Below are positions 1-11,400 of a stretch of 64,000 bases of DNA, piece after piece. The notes under the pieces were generated by a model. It was not told where the DNA came from, ran no database searches, and saw only the letters and a program-made list of their open reading frames with translations. The DNA is from Pisaster brevispinus (Eukaryota; Echinodermata; Asteroidea; Forcipulatida; Asteriidae). A program made the position numbers and the translations under genes. The stretch covers positions 4,005,001-4,069,000 of the forward strand of contig JAMKCF010000023.1 of the NCBI GenBank assembly GCA_023634235.1, in the 5' to 3' direction. Numbering within the stretch: the first letter of the stretch is position 1; the number at the start of each line of letters is the position of its first letter.

Positions 1-556
1 GTACACCCACCTCCCCCTTACCCCTCACTTCCATACCCCTAACCTCTGTACACTGTTCCTCCCCTACTCCTCACTTCCATACCCCTAACCTCTGTACACC
101 CACCTCCCCCTTACCCCTCACTTCCATACCCCTAACCTCTGTACACTGTCCCTCCCCGTACCCCTAACCTCTGTACCCCTCACCTTTGTACCCCCACCTC
201 CCCCTTACCCCTCACTTCCATACCCCTAACCTCTGTACACTGTCCCTCCCTGTACCCCTAACCTCTGTACACTGTCCCTCCCTGTACCCCTAACCTCTGT
301 ACACTGTTCCTCCCCGTACCCCTAACCTCTGTACCCCTCACCTTTGTACCCCCACCTCCCCCTTACCCCTCACTTCCATATCCTTCACCTCTGTACCCCT
401 CACCTCTGTACCTCTCTGCTCCCCTTTACCCCTCACCTCTGTACCTCTCTGCTCCCCATTATCTCTCACCTCTGTACCCCTCACCTCTGAACCTCTCTGC
501 TCCCCTAATACCTCTCACCTCCGTACCCTCACCTCCACTGTACCCCTCACCTCCCT
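1..556. repeat. C-rich degenerate minisatellite
   Basis: Imperfect repeats built from CTGTACCCCTCACCT, CCCTAACCT and ACTTCCATA blocks. The strand is almost purine-poor. It lies in the II-III linker intron, and its left end is cut by the window. Confidence 0.9.
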
Positions 557-1474
557 GTACTTATTCATCTTATGTTACTCCGTCACCCTCATGTTCATTG
601 TCTTTTCTTTTGTGCATCAGTATCACTTTTCTGCATTTTGTCATCAATTCTCGGGAATTCATTTCTTTCCTTTTTATAAGAAACTTCAAACATATCAAAA
701 TGTATGCTAAGTATAATTAAGAAGTACCTGGGAAAATTCTTGCATTTTTAATTGGTCAGATAATCTTGGCTGAGGGCTGACCACTGTTAAGTAATGGAAC
801 TAACCCGGTGATTACTATGCAGTTTGGAATGGACCCTCACACTATTATTTCCAATACAAACATTCCATGTACTTCATCAAGTCAGAGTTGGCCATTCTAA
901 TCGTCAAACCAAACCTTTGATTTCTCAAATCAACTCCTTTATTTATGCAAATTCATTCGCTAACACTACACTGTCAAAACCCATAATAATACAAACTTTC
1001 CAGTTTTTGAATCAGCTTCTTAATTTGTGCAAATTCATGCGCTAACAATCTACAACCTATCATCATTTTATCATCAAGACAAAACTTGAATCTTTTTCAT
1101 CAACTTCTAAAAATCTACCCTAAGAATAGAAAAAATCAGCCAAGTTTAGTTGATGATGTTAAACTTACCTTCCACCTTCTGACAAGATGTTTGATGTTCT
1201 TCACCATGTATATTTTATAGGACCATTTTATTTGTGTGATTCAATTCAATTTGATAGCAAGAAAACCATGTTTTCGTCGCTCTTCAAAACTAATATCTTG
1301 TTTTTATAATTGTCTGCTGTCTGTTTATTTCACATTTTAACCCGTACATGTTTGCCTTCATTTTCTCCTGTTTTTATTGTGTTAATTGTGACTTAATTGT
1401 GCAACCACCACCATCACCACCACCACCACCACATCCCAATTTGACCTTCAACCTATGACCCCAACTTCAACCAG
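557..1474 (+). other. Intron, nothing recognised
   Basis: AT-rich intronic sequence with no exon-like segment. A short CCA/CAC microsatellite at about 1403-1434 precedes the candidate Cys-rich exon. Confidence 0.6.
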
Positions 1475-1683
1475 ATGTCCAAGTAACGGATGTGAACCCT
1501 CCAATTCCCTGGTACCGCCGCTGTTATACCTATTTGAATGTCAACGGTATTCCATGGCCGTGCCCTACCATGGAACCGGTGAATTGCCCGTGTATCAATG
1601 CCATCTGTAATTCGGATTGCTGGTCGTCATGTCCGTGCTGCCGTAAAAGCAACAATAATGAAGAAGGCAAGACCAAAATATGA
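1475..1683 (+). CDS. Candidate cysteine-rich alternative exon before domain III
   Basis: An open frame follows an acceptor-like CAG preceded by a C-rich tract. The frame enters with two bases of a codon, exactly as the next certain exon at 2362 does. It encodes a Cys- and Pro-rich peptide (nine Cys, including VNCPCINAICNSDC and SSCPCC) and ends at TGA 1681-1683. Two readings fit. It may be a terminal exon truncating the channel after domain II. Alternatively, a donor GTAAAA after 1642 would make a 168-nt cassette that keeps frame into the 2362 exon. No polyadenylation signal was noted nearby, and I do not recognise the peptide from known Cav2 linkers. The frame match and codon texture argue against chance; transcript evidence is absent. 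Confidence 0.4.
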
Positions 1684-1985
1684 AAATATGTCCTCTTCAC
1701 ATCGAGCCATGTTGCTATTGCAACTTGTTATCCAAAAGATATGAAGAGGGCATATTTAGAGATGTGAATGTATTAAGAAAGAACCAAACTTTTCAATAAG
1801 TCTAATTATTAAAAACAGCAATAAGGTGACAATCTTCCTAGTTGAGATTTTTCTGTTGAAAACACAATAAATTGTTGTGTTTGAAATCTTGCCGGATGTT
1901 GGGGGTAGCTGTGTAGAAAGTAAATGGGAATGAAAGGGTTAATTTGCCATGAGCCTACTGTATGATGGATACCAAGGCTTTTCAA

Positions 1986-2012
1986 GTGTTTATTATTATT
2001 ATTATTATTATT
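1986..2012. repeat. (ATT)n microsatellite
   Basis: About eight tandem ATT units in intronic sequence between the Cys-rich candidate and exon 1. Confidence 0.85.
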
Positions 2013-2361
2013 TATAGAGAATCAAAAGGTTAAATGTAAAGTCTCTTCTACTTTTATTGTCTTAGAACTTAATTAATTTAATGATTCTACTTTTTAATTG
2101 GTAGACGATTTAGCAGGGTGATGGGACAAAGGTAAAGGTAATTTTTTTATTTATGGACAGTTTAATACTGGGCAAAGAAAAGAAGTTTTAGTTAAACTCA
2201 AAACATTTTAGAATCTAACTTTATTTTTTAGATTTAGAGTTTATTAGTGCTAGTAGTCATTGATTTTTAATCTTGTATTAATATTGGAAGAATGGAGAAA
2301 TCACAGATTCTTAAACTATAAATTGTGATTTTATGAATTTATTTGACTTATCTTGATGTAG

Positions 2362-2437
2362 AAGGAGACGATGAAGAAGATGGTCCTAAGGAGATGGTTC
2401 CATTCAGTTCACTCTTCATCTTCAGTACCACCAACCC
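2362..2437 (+). CDS. Cav2: Exon 1 of window: end of II-III linker
   Basis: It encodes [19 protein letters not shown] and then IFSTTNP, the acidic end of the II-III linker that in Cav2 channels leads into IIIS1. The exon follows a TAG acceptor, enters with two bases of a codon and ends two bases into the Pro codon at a consensus GTAAGT donor. The intron just downstream contains many decayed copies of this exon's 3' end and donor. Confidence 0.9.
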
Positions 2438-5400
2438 GTAAGTAGCTGACTGTCTTGTCTCCTTCTCCCATAAACCAACCCATCCCTCTTTCCTTTCTCA
2501 ATCCTCCAAGGACTGTTCCACTCTCTCCCCATGTTCAAGTGTTTGATACAACCAACCCGTAGAAGTAGCAGACTGTCTTACCAGCTCCTGTAAACCACCT
2601 CTCCCCCAACAAACGCATCCCAACTTCCTCTCTCCATCCTCCAAGAAGATGGTTCCACTCTCTCTTCATGTCCTGATGTTCAGTACAACCAACCCATAAG
2701 TAGCAGACTGTCTCATCTCCGCCCATAAACCACCTCTCCCCCAACCAACCCATCCCACTTTCTCCCTCTCTCCATCCTCAAGAAGAATGGCTTCACTCTC
2801 TCTCTCTTACTGTCAGATGCTCAGTACAGCCAACCCCTAGCAGATGTTCTTGTCTAAACCACTCCTGCCCCAACCAACCCATTCAACCTTCTCTCCATCC
2901 TGCAAGAAGGATGGCTCCACTCTCTCTCTTACTGTCAGATGCTCAGTACAGCCAACCCCTAGCAGATGTTCTTGTCTAAACCACTCCTGCCCCAACCAAC
3001 CCATTCAACCTTCTCTCCATCCTGCAAGAAGGATGGCTCCACTCTCTCTCTTACTGTCAGATGCTCAGTACAGCCAACCCCTAGCAGATGTTCTTGTCTA
3101 AACCACTCCTGCCCCAACCAACCCATTCAACCTTCTCTCCATCCTCAAGAAGAATGGCTTCACTCTCTCTCTTACTGTCAGATGCTCAGTACAGCCAACC
3201 CCTAGCAGATGTTCTTGTCTAAACCACTCCTGCCCCAACCAACCCATTCAACCTTCTCTCCATCCTGCAAGAAGGATGGCTCCACTCTCTCTTACTGTCA
3301 GATGCTCAGTACAGCCAACCCCTAGCAGATGTTCTTGTCTAAACCACTCCTGCCCCAACCAACCCGTCCAACCTTCTTCTCTCCATCCTGCAAGAAGGAT
3401 GGCTCCACTCTCTCTTAATGTTCAGTACATCCAATCTCTAACAGATGTTCTTGTCTAAACCACTCCTGCCTCCCAAAACCAATCCTCCAACATTCCTCTC
3501 TTCAGTTTCAGAAGGAAACAGTTCCACATTCCTCAAGACAAGCAACCCATTAGTAACATACTTTTCTTCCCTTCTTCCCCTAAAGGGGGGAGGGGGTTGT
3601 AGCCTCCATATAGATGTCTTGATAGTATTGAAAGGGTGTGTTCAAATACTTCTTTGATTTGTACCACAGGATACGACGTTTCTGTCACTACGTGGTCAGT
3701 CTTCGCTACTTTGATTTCTTAATCATGGTGGTGATTGCACTGAGTAGTATCACACTAGCCATGGAGAACCCTATCGATGACCCGAACAACAAGAGTCAAT
3801 ACAACACGGTGAGTCCAAACTCAAAACCTACTGAAGCCAATAGTTCTAGGGCCAAATTCATAGTGCTGCTGCTGAACGGTTTAGCAAATCTATAGCAGAA
3901 AAATTCACTTAAGCGTGTTGCACGGTTCGCTCACTGGGGTCACACCCAAGTTTACGATACAACCTAGGTAGCGGCAGCCAGGGGACCACCTTAAGGGGAT
4001 CATCTGAAGGGGAACTCAATGTTTCAATCAGTAGGCCTATTCTCTGAGCATCATCAAGGGAGGATTGTGATCCCACCATGCAGTGGCGTGTCGTGGCCGA
4101 ACACTGGACTCAAGCTCTGGTGTTTCTGATCAGCAGAGTGTGGATTCGAGTCCCGGTCGTGACGCTTGTGTCCTTAAGCAAAACATGGGATGGGACGTAA
4201 AGCCGTAGGTCCCGTGTGTTGTTAAACTCACGTAAAAGACCCCAGTGCTCTTGTCCTAAAGAGAAGGGGTTCGCCCCGGTGTTCCTGGCTTTATTGGCAG
4301 CATATTGCGCCACAGCATCTTGTAAACCATTACATGGTGCTATAAAGGAATAGGTCTCATACTTCAAAACATAGCTCCACATACCTTGCAAGAGAAATAC
4401 TGTAGCACTGAGAAACGTAGTATTAAGCGCGGTGTAAACATAAAGTATTATTATTATTGTGCAAAGCTTCAAATCTACTGGGACACATGATGTTCATTGT
4501 CTGATGTCTTTCTCACTGAAGGTGTTGGAGTATTTTGACTATGCCTTTACCACCATCTTCACAATTGAGATGATTCTGAAGATCCTAGACATGGGTCTGC
4601 TCTTACATAAAGGCTCCTACTGCAGAGACTTGTGGAACATTCTTGACTCTGTGGTCGTCATCTGTGCCCTGGTTGCATTCTCCGTCAATCAAGCATCGTA
4701 AGTTTCTTCATATTTTTGGGGCTTGAAATTAGCCGGTTTTAAATTTCAACTTTTTGAGTAAAAAAAAAATGCACAAAACAGTAGTTGTGATTCCTGTGGT
4801 AATGTTATGTGAGCAGCCATGGAGTTTTACCTGAAATGTGTGAGTTTCAACTTTTAACTGTTCAAGTTTTTAAAAAAAAACTTCAGAAAACAGCAGTTGT
4901 GATTCCTTTAGTAATGCTATACGAGTAGCCATGGAGTTTTACTTGAAATTAGTCAGTTTCAACACCAACTGTTTGAGTTTTTAAAAACCTTCAGAAAACA
5001 GCAGTTGTGATTCCTGTGGTAATGCTTTACGAATAGCCATGGATTTTTACTTGAAATTTGTCAGTTTCAACTCTCAACTTCTTGAGTCGAAAAAACCTTT
5101 CGGAAACAGCAGTTGTGATTCCTTTTGTAATGCTATACAACAGGACTTTTACTTGAAATTTGTCATTTTCAACTCTCAACTGTTTGAGTTTAAAAAAAAA
5201 AAAACTTCAGAAAACAGCAGTTGTGAATCCTGTGGTAGCGGCTATATGAGCAGCCATGGAGTTTTACTTGAAATTTTTTGGTTTCATTACTCAACTGTTT
5301 GAGTTTAAACAAAACCTTCAGAAAACAGCAGTTGTGATTCCTGTAGTAATGCTATTTGAGTAGCGATGGAATTTTACTTGAAATTTGTCATTTTCAACAC

Positions 5401-8400
5401 TCAACTATTTGAGTTTTAAAAAAACCTTCAGAAAACAGCAGTTGTGAATCCTGTGGTAATGTTATGTGAGCAGCCATGGAATTCACTTGAAATGTGTCAG
5501 TATCAACTCTCAACTTTTTGAGCCAAAAAACATTCAGAAAACAGCAGTTGTGATTCTTGTAGTGATGCTATATGCACAGCCATGGAAATTTCATTGTATT
5601 AAATTTGTATGACATCAGAACTATTGCAGTGTGACTACCATATTTCTTAATTCTCAAGTATATCTTGACCATGAATTGATAATTATCTCCTTGTTTTTAT
5701 TTTGGTATCAGAGCTGGCAGTAAAGACGGAGGAGCTAGTAAGAACCTCAATACCATCAAATCCCTCAGAGTCCTTCGAGTACTTCGACCCCTCAAGACCA
5801 TCAAGAGGGTGCCCAAACTGAAAGTAAGTCTGATGCCTGTCTGAGAGACAAAGAATGGGATTGGAAAGTATTATGTAAAATCTAGGATCGGTTTCAGTCT
5901 GAGAGCTCGCTGATTAAGAAGTTCAAACCAAAGTCCCAATCCATCAGAGAAATATTTCCATCTGAGAGTTCACTGGTTATGAAGTTCAAACCTCAGTACC
6001 AATTCACAACAGAAATATTTCCATCTGAGAGCTCACTGGTTATGAAGTTCAAACCTCAGTACCAATTCACAACAGAAATATTTCCATCTGAGAGCTCACT
6101 GATTAAGAAGTTCAAACCAAAGTCCCAATCCATCAGAGAAATATTTCCATCTGAGAGCTCACTGGTTATGAAGTTCAAACCTCAGTACCAATTCACAACA
6201 GAAATATTTCCATCTTAAAGCTCACTGATTATGAAGTTCAAACCAAAGTACCAATCCATCAGAGAACTATTTCCATCTGAGAGCTCACTGGTTATGAAGT
6301 TCAAACCAAAGTTGCAATCCATCAGAGAACTATTTCCATCTGAGAGCTCACTGGTTATGAAGTTCAAACCTCAGTACCAATTCACAACAGATATATTTCC
6401 ATCTGAGAGCTCACTGATTATGAAGTTCAAACCAAAGTTGCAATCCATCAGAGAACTATTTCCATCTGAGAGCTCACTGGTTATGAAGTTCAAACCACAG
6501 TACCAATTCACAACAGAAATATTTCCATCTGAGAGCTCACTGATTATGAAGTTCAAACCAAAGTTGCAATCCATCAGAGAACTATTTCCATCTGAATAAT
6601 GACAAAGGTTTGAAAACAAAACAAGGTTTTGAATTTTGGAATAGAAATAAATGTGACTTAATATCAGGCACCAATTTCATAGTGCTGCTTAATGATAAGC
6701 CATTTTTGTGCTAACACAGCAGACAAATTAGCGTAAGCGTCTTTCACAGGTTAGCATGAAAATTAAACAGGCAGCTTGCGTGTTCACTACTGATTTTTAT
6801 TGTTACATGACTCATTTGGTTACAGTAAGCACCGGAAAGTTAGCTTGCCTTTTTTTATGTGCTTACCGTTAGCAGCGCTATGAGATTGAAATTGCACAGT
6901 AAGCACAAAGATGGCTGTTTAGCACCTCTATGAAATTGAACTCAGGAATTTAACACTTAAGGTCAGCACTTTTACTTAGTACCTCAAACAGCTACATCCT
7001 AGTACCATTGATAAATGCATGAGTAGCTGTGGAATTACCCTGTGGGTACCGGTGAAGAGATTGATGCTTGGCAGTGGCTAGTGCTAGAAAGGGGTATTCT
7101 TCTACGTAGCCACTGTAGCCAACAGCCATAGCTGTAGCCGTTGTCTCTTACCTCAGCCTAACTGGTTATCAAATATACTTATTTTTTTTTGCAAAGGCCG
7201 TGTTCGACTGCGTTGTGAACTCAGTCAAGAACGTGACTAATATCGCCATCGTGTATGGTCTGTTCATGTTCATCTTCGCTGTGATTGGAGTCCAGCTGTA
7301 CAAAGGAAGATTCTTCTACTGCACTGATCCCTCTAAACATAACAAAGAAGAATGCAAGTAAGTCACGTTCCCTGTGTGGACTAGTTAGGATTGTTTACTG
7401 ATTCTCGTTTTACCAGAAAGGTACCAGACTGAATTCCAGTGCAAAAAGCAAATTATTAACGGCAAGAAAAAGGGTGCTTTTTTACTGAAAATAATCCCGC
7501 ACGGGTTATAGTTTTTAATCCTGAAGTGAACTGGGCCCAATTTCATGGCTCTGCTTACCGTAAGCAAAGAATCTGTGCTTACGGGAGCATGGAATTCCGG
7601 GCACGCATCAAGTGTATTTACAGGTTAGCAGGGAATTTCTGCTTGTTCGGATTCGTACTCCACACTACTAGGCATTCTTTGCTTACCAAGCTAGCGCAAG
7701 TTGGCTCATGCACAGTAAGCGGAGAATGGTGATCGTAAGCGCAGAATTTGGCGGTAAGCAGAGCAATGAAATTGGGTTTTGGTTAGAGGAAAACATCACT
7801 AAATGTGGCAGTTTCCAACATTGTTCTTTTGCTTCATGACATGTGTTTGTCGTCGTTTAATACAGAGGTAACTACTTTGTGTACAATGGTGATGAAATCA
7901 GAGACACTCAACCAAGGGAATGGGAGAAATATCCGTTCAACTATGATAACGTTTTCGAAGCATTACTGACGTTATTTACGGTGTCTACCGGTGAAGGGTG
8001 GCCAGAGTAAGTATTAGGATTACCAAAATTCAGACAGTATCAACCATTCCAAAACCAAATTGCATTTGTAAAACAACTTCATACCTGAATTGTAAGTATT
8101 TATTGTCGTCAGTTATTGTAAGTCACCGTACAGAGTAAACCATTTTGTGCTCTTTCTTGTATGTCTGGGTGCTTATTAAAAGCATCTCTGTACCTACCGT
8201 ACTCCAGCATGAAGAGAAGCAAATTATGGTTTAACATTTGTCTGCTTGTTCAAGTGAGTCCATCTGGTAAAAATATGTTATTTCTACTGTTTTTGAAATT
8301 TGGTTATAAACCATAAGGGAAACTGACTGGGTAAATGTTTAATAATTTGGGATTGAACAAAGAAAAATTGACTTGAGCGGAATTTGAACCAACGACCTCT

Positions 8401-11400
8401 GGTTTAACTTGGCTGTGCTACGAGCTACCAACTTAGCTATCTGGCCCTAATGTTGGCAGTCTTTCTATTTTGGCAATATCTTTGTCCGTGGGTGCCAGTC
8501 AGTAGCCATACAACCGTTTTTATGTTTGATTTTAAGATTTTTTATTTTTTATTTAATGAGGGTAAACTCCGATCAGCGCCCAGCACTGCTTTCCATGGAG
8601 GCCCTCAGTTCAACAACTGTATTAGTAAAAATATATTATATAAAACACCATCAAAATTGTTAAAAATGAAAGACACCAAGGTCTCCTGCTGAAATAGCAA
8701 ATTTGACAAAGAATTAGAGATTAAAAGACACATATAAAATGGAAATCAGAAGGAAGTGGGATATGTTGAGCAAAAAGACTTAAAAATGCAAATTACTAAT
8801 TTGAACTTGAAATGTGCTCCTTGAGATGCATCATTCAAGATCTTTTTGGGTAAATTGTTTAGAGACTATAAAGAAAGTACTTTTGATCCTTTGATTGTTT
8901 ATAACCACAGTGTCTTAAAGCACTCTATCGACGCCACTAAGGAAGGACAGGGCCCAGCACCGTACAACAAGATCCAGATGGCTTTCTTCTACGTAGTCTA
9001 CTTCATCATCTTTCCATTCTTCTTCCTCAACATCTTCGTGGCGTTGATCATCATCACCTTTCAGGAGCAAGGAGATAAAGACTATCAAGATGGCGACATT
9101 GATAAGAATCAAGTTTGTTTCCTCCATCTTTTTTTCTGCTTTCCTGTAGTTTTCTTTTGTCTAAATTTGCCTTTGTCTAAGTTATTTCAATACCGCAATC
9201 TCTGGGAGTTCCAGGCGTTGGTCTTTTAACAAAATTCTTATGAGATATCACCTACTTCTGGGGTTGAAACAGGGTTACCCCATTCACAGTCCGTAAGGAT
9301 GTAGGAATGGGTATCATCCACTAGGAGCCTGGCTTGTAGAGCAGAATGCACTACTGTTGCAACGTCATATTACAGTCTAGTTTGAAATTTTAATTCAAGT
9401 CCATGTTCATTTATAAAAGATGGAATTTAACATTAGAAACAACCACAGAGATATGATTGAGATAAAGTTTCTTGTTATTCTTTAGTTCAGTTGCTTAACC
9501 TTCCAGTTAATCTTTTTTGTTGTACTTCAGTGTACTCAATTTTACTTTTTTTTTCTCTGTGATTCCTGCAGAAACAATGCATAGAGTTCTGTATCAACGC
9601 TAAACCAACAGATGGTTTTGTTCCAACCAACAAGAATTCCGTCAAGTATAAAGTCTGGAAGCTGGTGGTGTCGCAGCCATTTGAGTATTTTATCATGACC
9701 CTCATTGCTTTGAATACCATTGCTCTGATGATGAAGGTATTTATACCAGCTGTGGTAGACATTACAAGAAAATTTACTAACGACTACTTGACTGACTATT
9801 GATTAGCTGTTCTTTATTGAATTGATTATTGACTGACTATTGCTAAGCTGTCCTTTGTTGAATAAATTATTGACTGACTATTTGATTAGCAGTTCTTTGC
9901 TAAACTGATTATTGACTGACTGTTTAAACATCAGTTCATTGTTGAATTGACAACTGACTGACTATTGATATAAAGCAGTTCATTGTAAAATTGATTATTG
10001 ACTTGTTGATTAACAATACTTTTTAAAATTGATTATTGACTGACTGTTTGATCAGCGGTTCATTGTTGAATTGACTACTGACTGTGACTATTGATAAGCA
10101 GTTCATTGTAAAATTTACTATCGACCTATTGATTAACAGTACTTTTTAAAATTAATTATCTACTGACTATTGATAATCAGTTCTTTTTAAAATTGATTAT
10201 CGACTGACCACTGGTAAGCAGTTCGTTGTTAAATTGGTTATTGACTGACTATTGATTATTGGCTCCTTGTTATATTTGATTATCGACTGAGAATCGACTA
10301 GTGTCAGCGGTTCTGTGCTAAATTGATTATTTACTGACTATTGATTGTTGTATCAATTATCCACAGACGATGGAGTTGTTGAAGAAAAATTGATTATTGA
10401 CTGACTATTATTGACTGACGATTAATCGGGGTTTGTTGAATTAGTAACTGATGGCGTATTGATCTGAATTTGTTCTCGACACATTCTGATGGAGGATGCA
10501 ATTTGGTTTTCCCAATGCAAGCAAACACTATGTATTGGATTAGCAATTGCTTATCAGATTGACTGACCTTGTTACTTCCCAACTTGTTAATAACTGCCTG
10601 ACCCTTACCCACCCCTCAACTCTCTCCAACAGGACTTAACCCTTCTCATAGGACATTGACAAATGGACATATCTTTCTATTCTGTGAAATACTTTAACTG
10701 ACGAAAATGTTGTTAATATCTGCTTTTTATTTCACAATATTGTAAAGGAGATGCTAGATGAGTTATTGAAGTCTGTAGTACACAGCTTCATCATGATAAC
10801 GCCATTGTGTTCCCTGTATACCCATGATCCTTATAATCGGGAATCTTTAATACTGAGACTTATAACACAGTAGAAGCAACCAGACTATTTTCTGATGATC
10901 CTTGACCTCAGTCACGTTGAATTGAATGAGAGACAATTAAGATGGCGCTTACCATGATGAAGAATGGAAGAAGAGAGTAGTCTAGAAATTACAACAATAC
11001 CCAGGATCATTTTCACACATACTATTCCAATTAGGATACTTGCCCAATGCAACCCATTTTCTCGATTCCAATCGGAATCGACCCTTCAAACTTCACATTA
11101 CGGGAAAGCGTCCTTAAAGAATTTCCAGGTTTTGGCCACAAAACTTGGAAACTATTCATCCTTTTCTCCAATTAGGTGTGTTTACATTGAATTACTTTGG
11201 TCTTCAAACTTAATGGATGAGCAGTTAATCTGCCTGGCGCAGTCATCAGCCCTACTGGTTTGTGCTTGATCCAATTATGTCCACTGTTTGGAAAAGGAAT
11301 TACAGGGAGATAACAGGTGTTAGTTGTCAGACGAAAAGGATGTTTCATTTGAGCGTCTTTCTTAATGGAGCTTTCCCGTAATTACTTAAACTATTCCAAT

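Noticed and set aside
824..1045. 73-codon ORF near the left edge
   Set aside because: AT-rich, no homology and no splice borders fitting the channel frame.
2844..3458. Several 60-85-codon ORFs ([16 protein letters not shown]...)
   Set aside because: All come from the exon 1-derived tandem array read in a different frame from exon 1.
5979..6619. Open frames of 79-122 codons on both strands
   Set aside because: They are products of the 63-bp tandem array; the unit length is a multiple of three and contains no stop, so long frames are automatic.
8846..9229. 127-codon ORF with ATG start
   Set aside because: Contains real exon 7, but its start and end are intron read-through; splice borders define 8911-9112.
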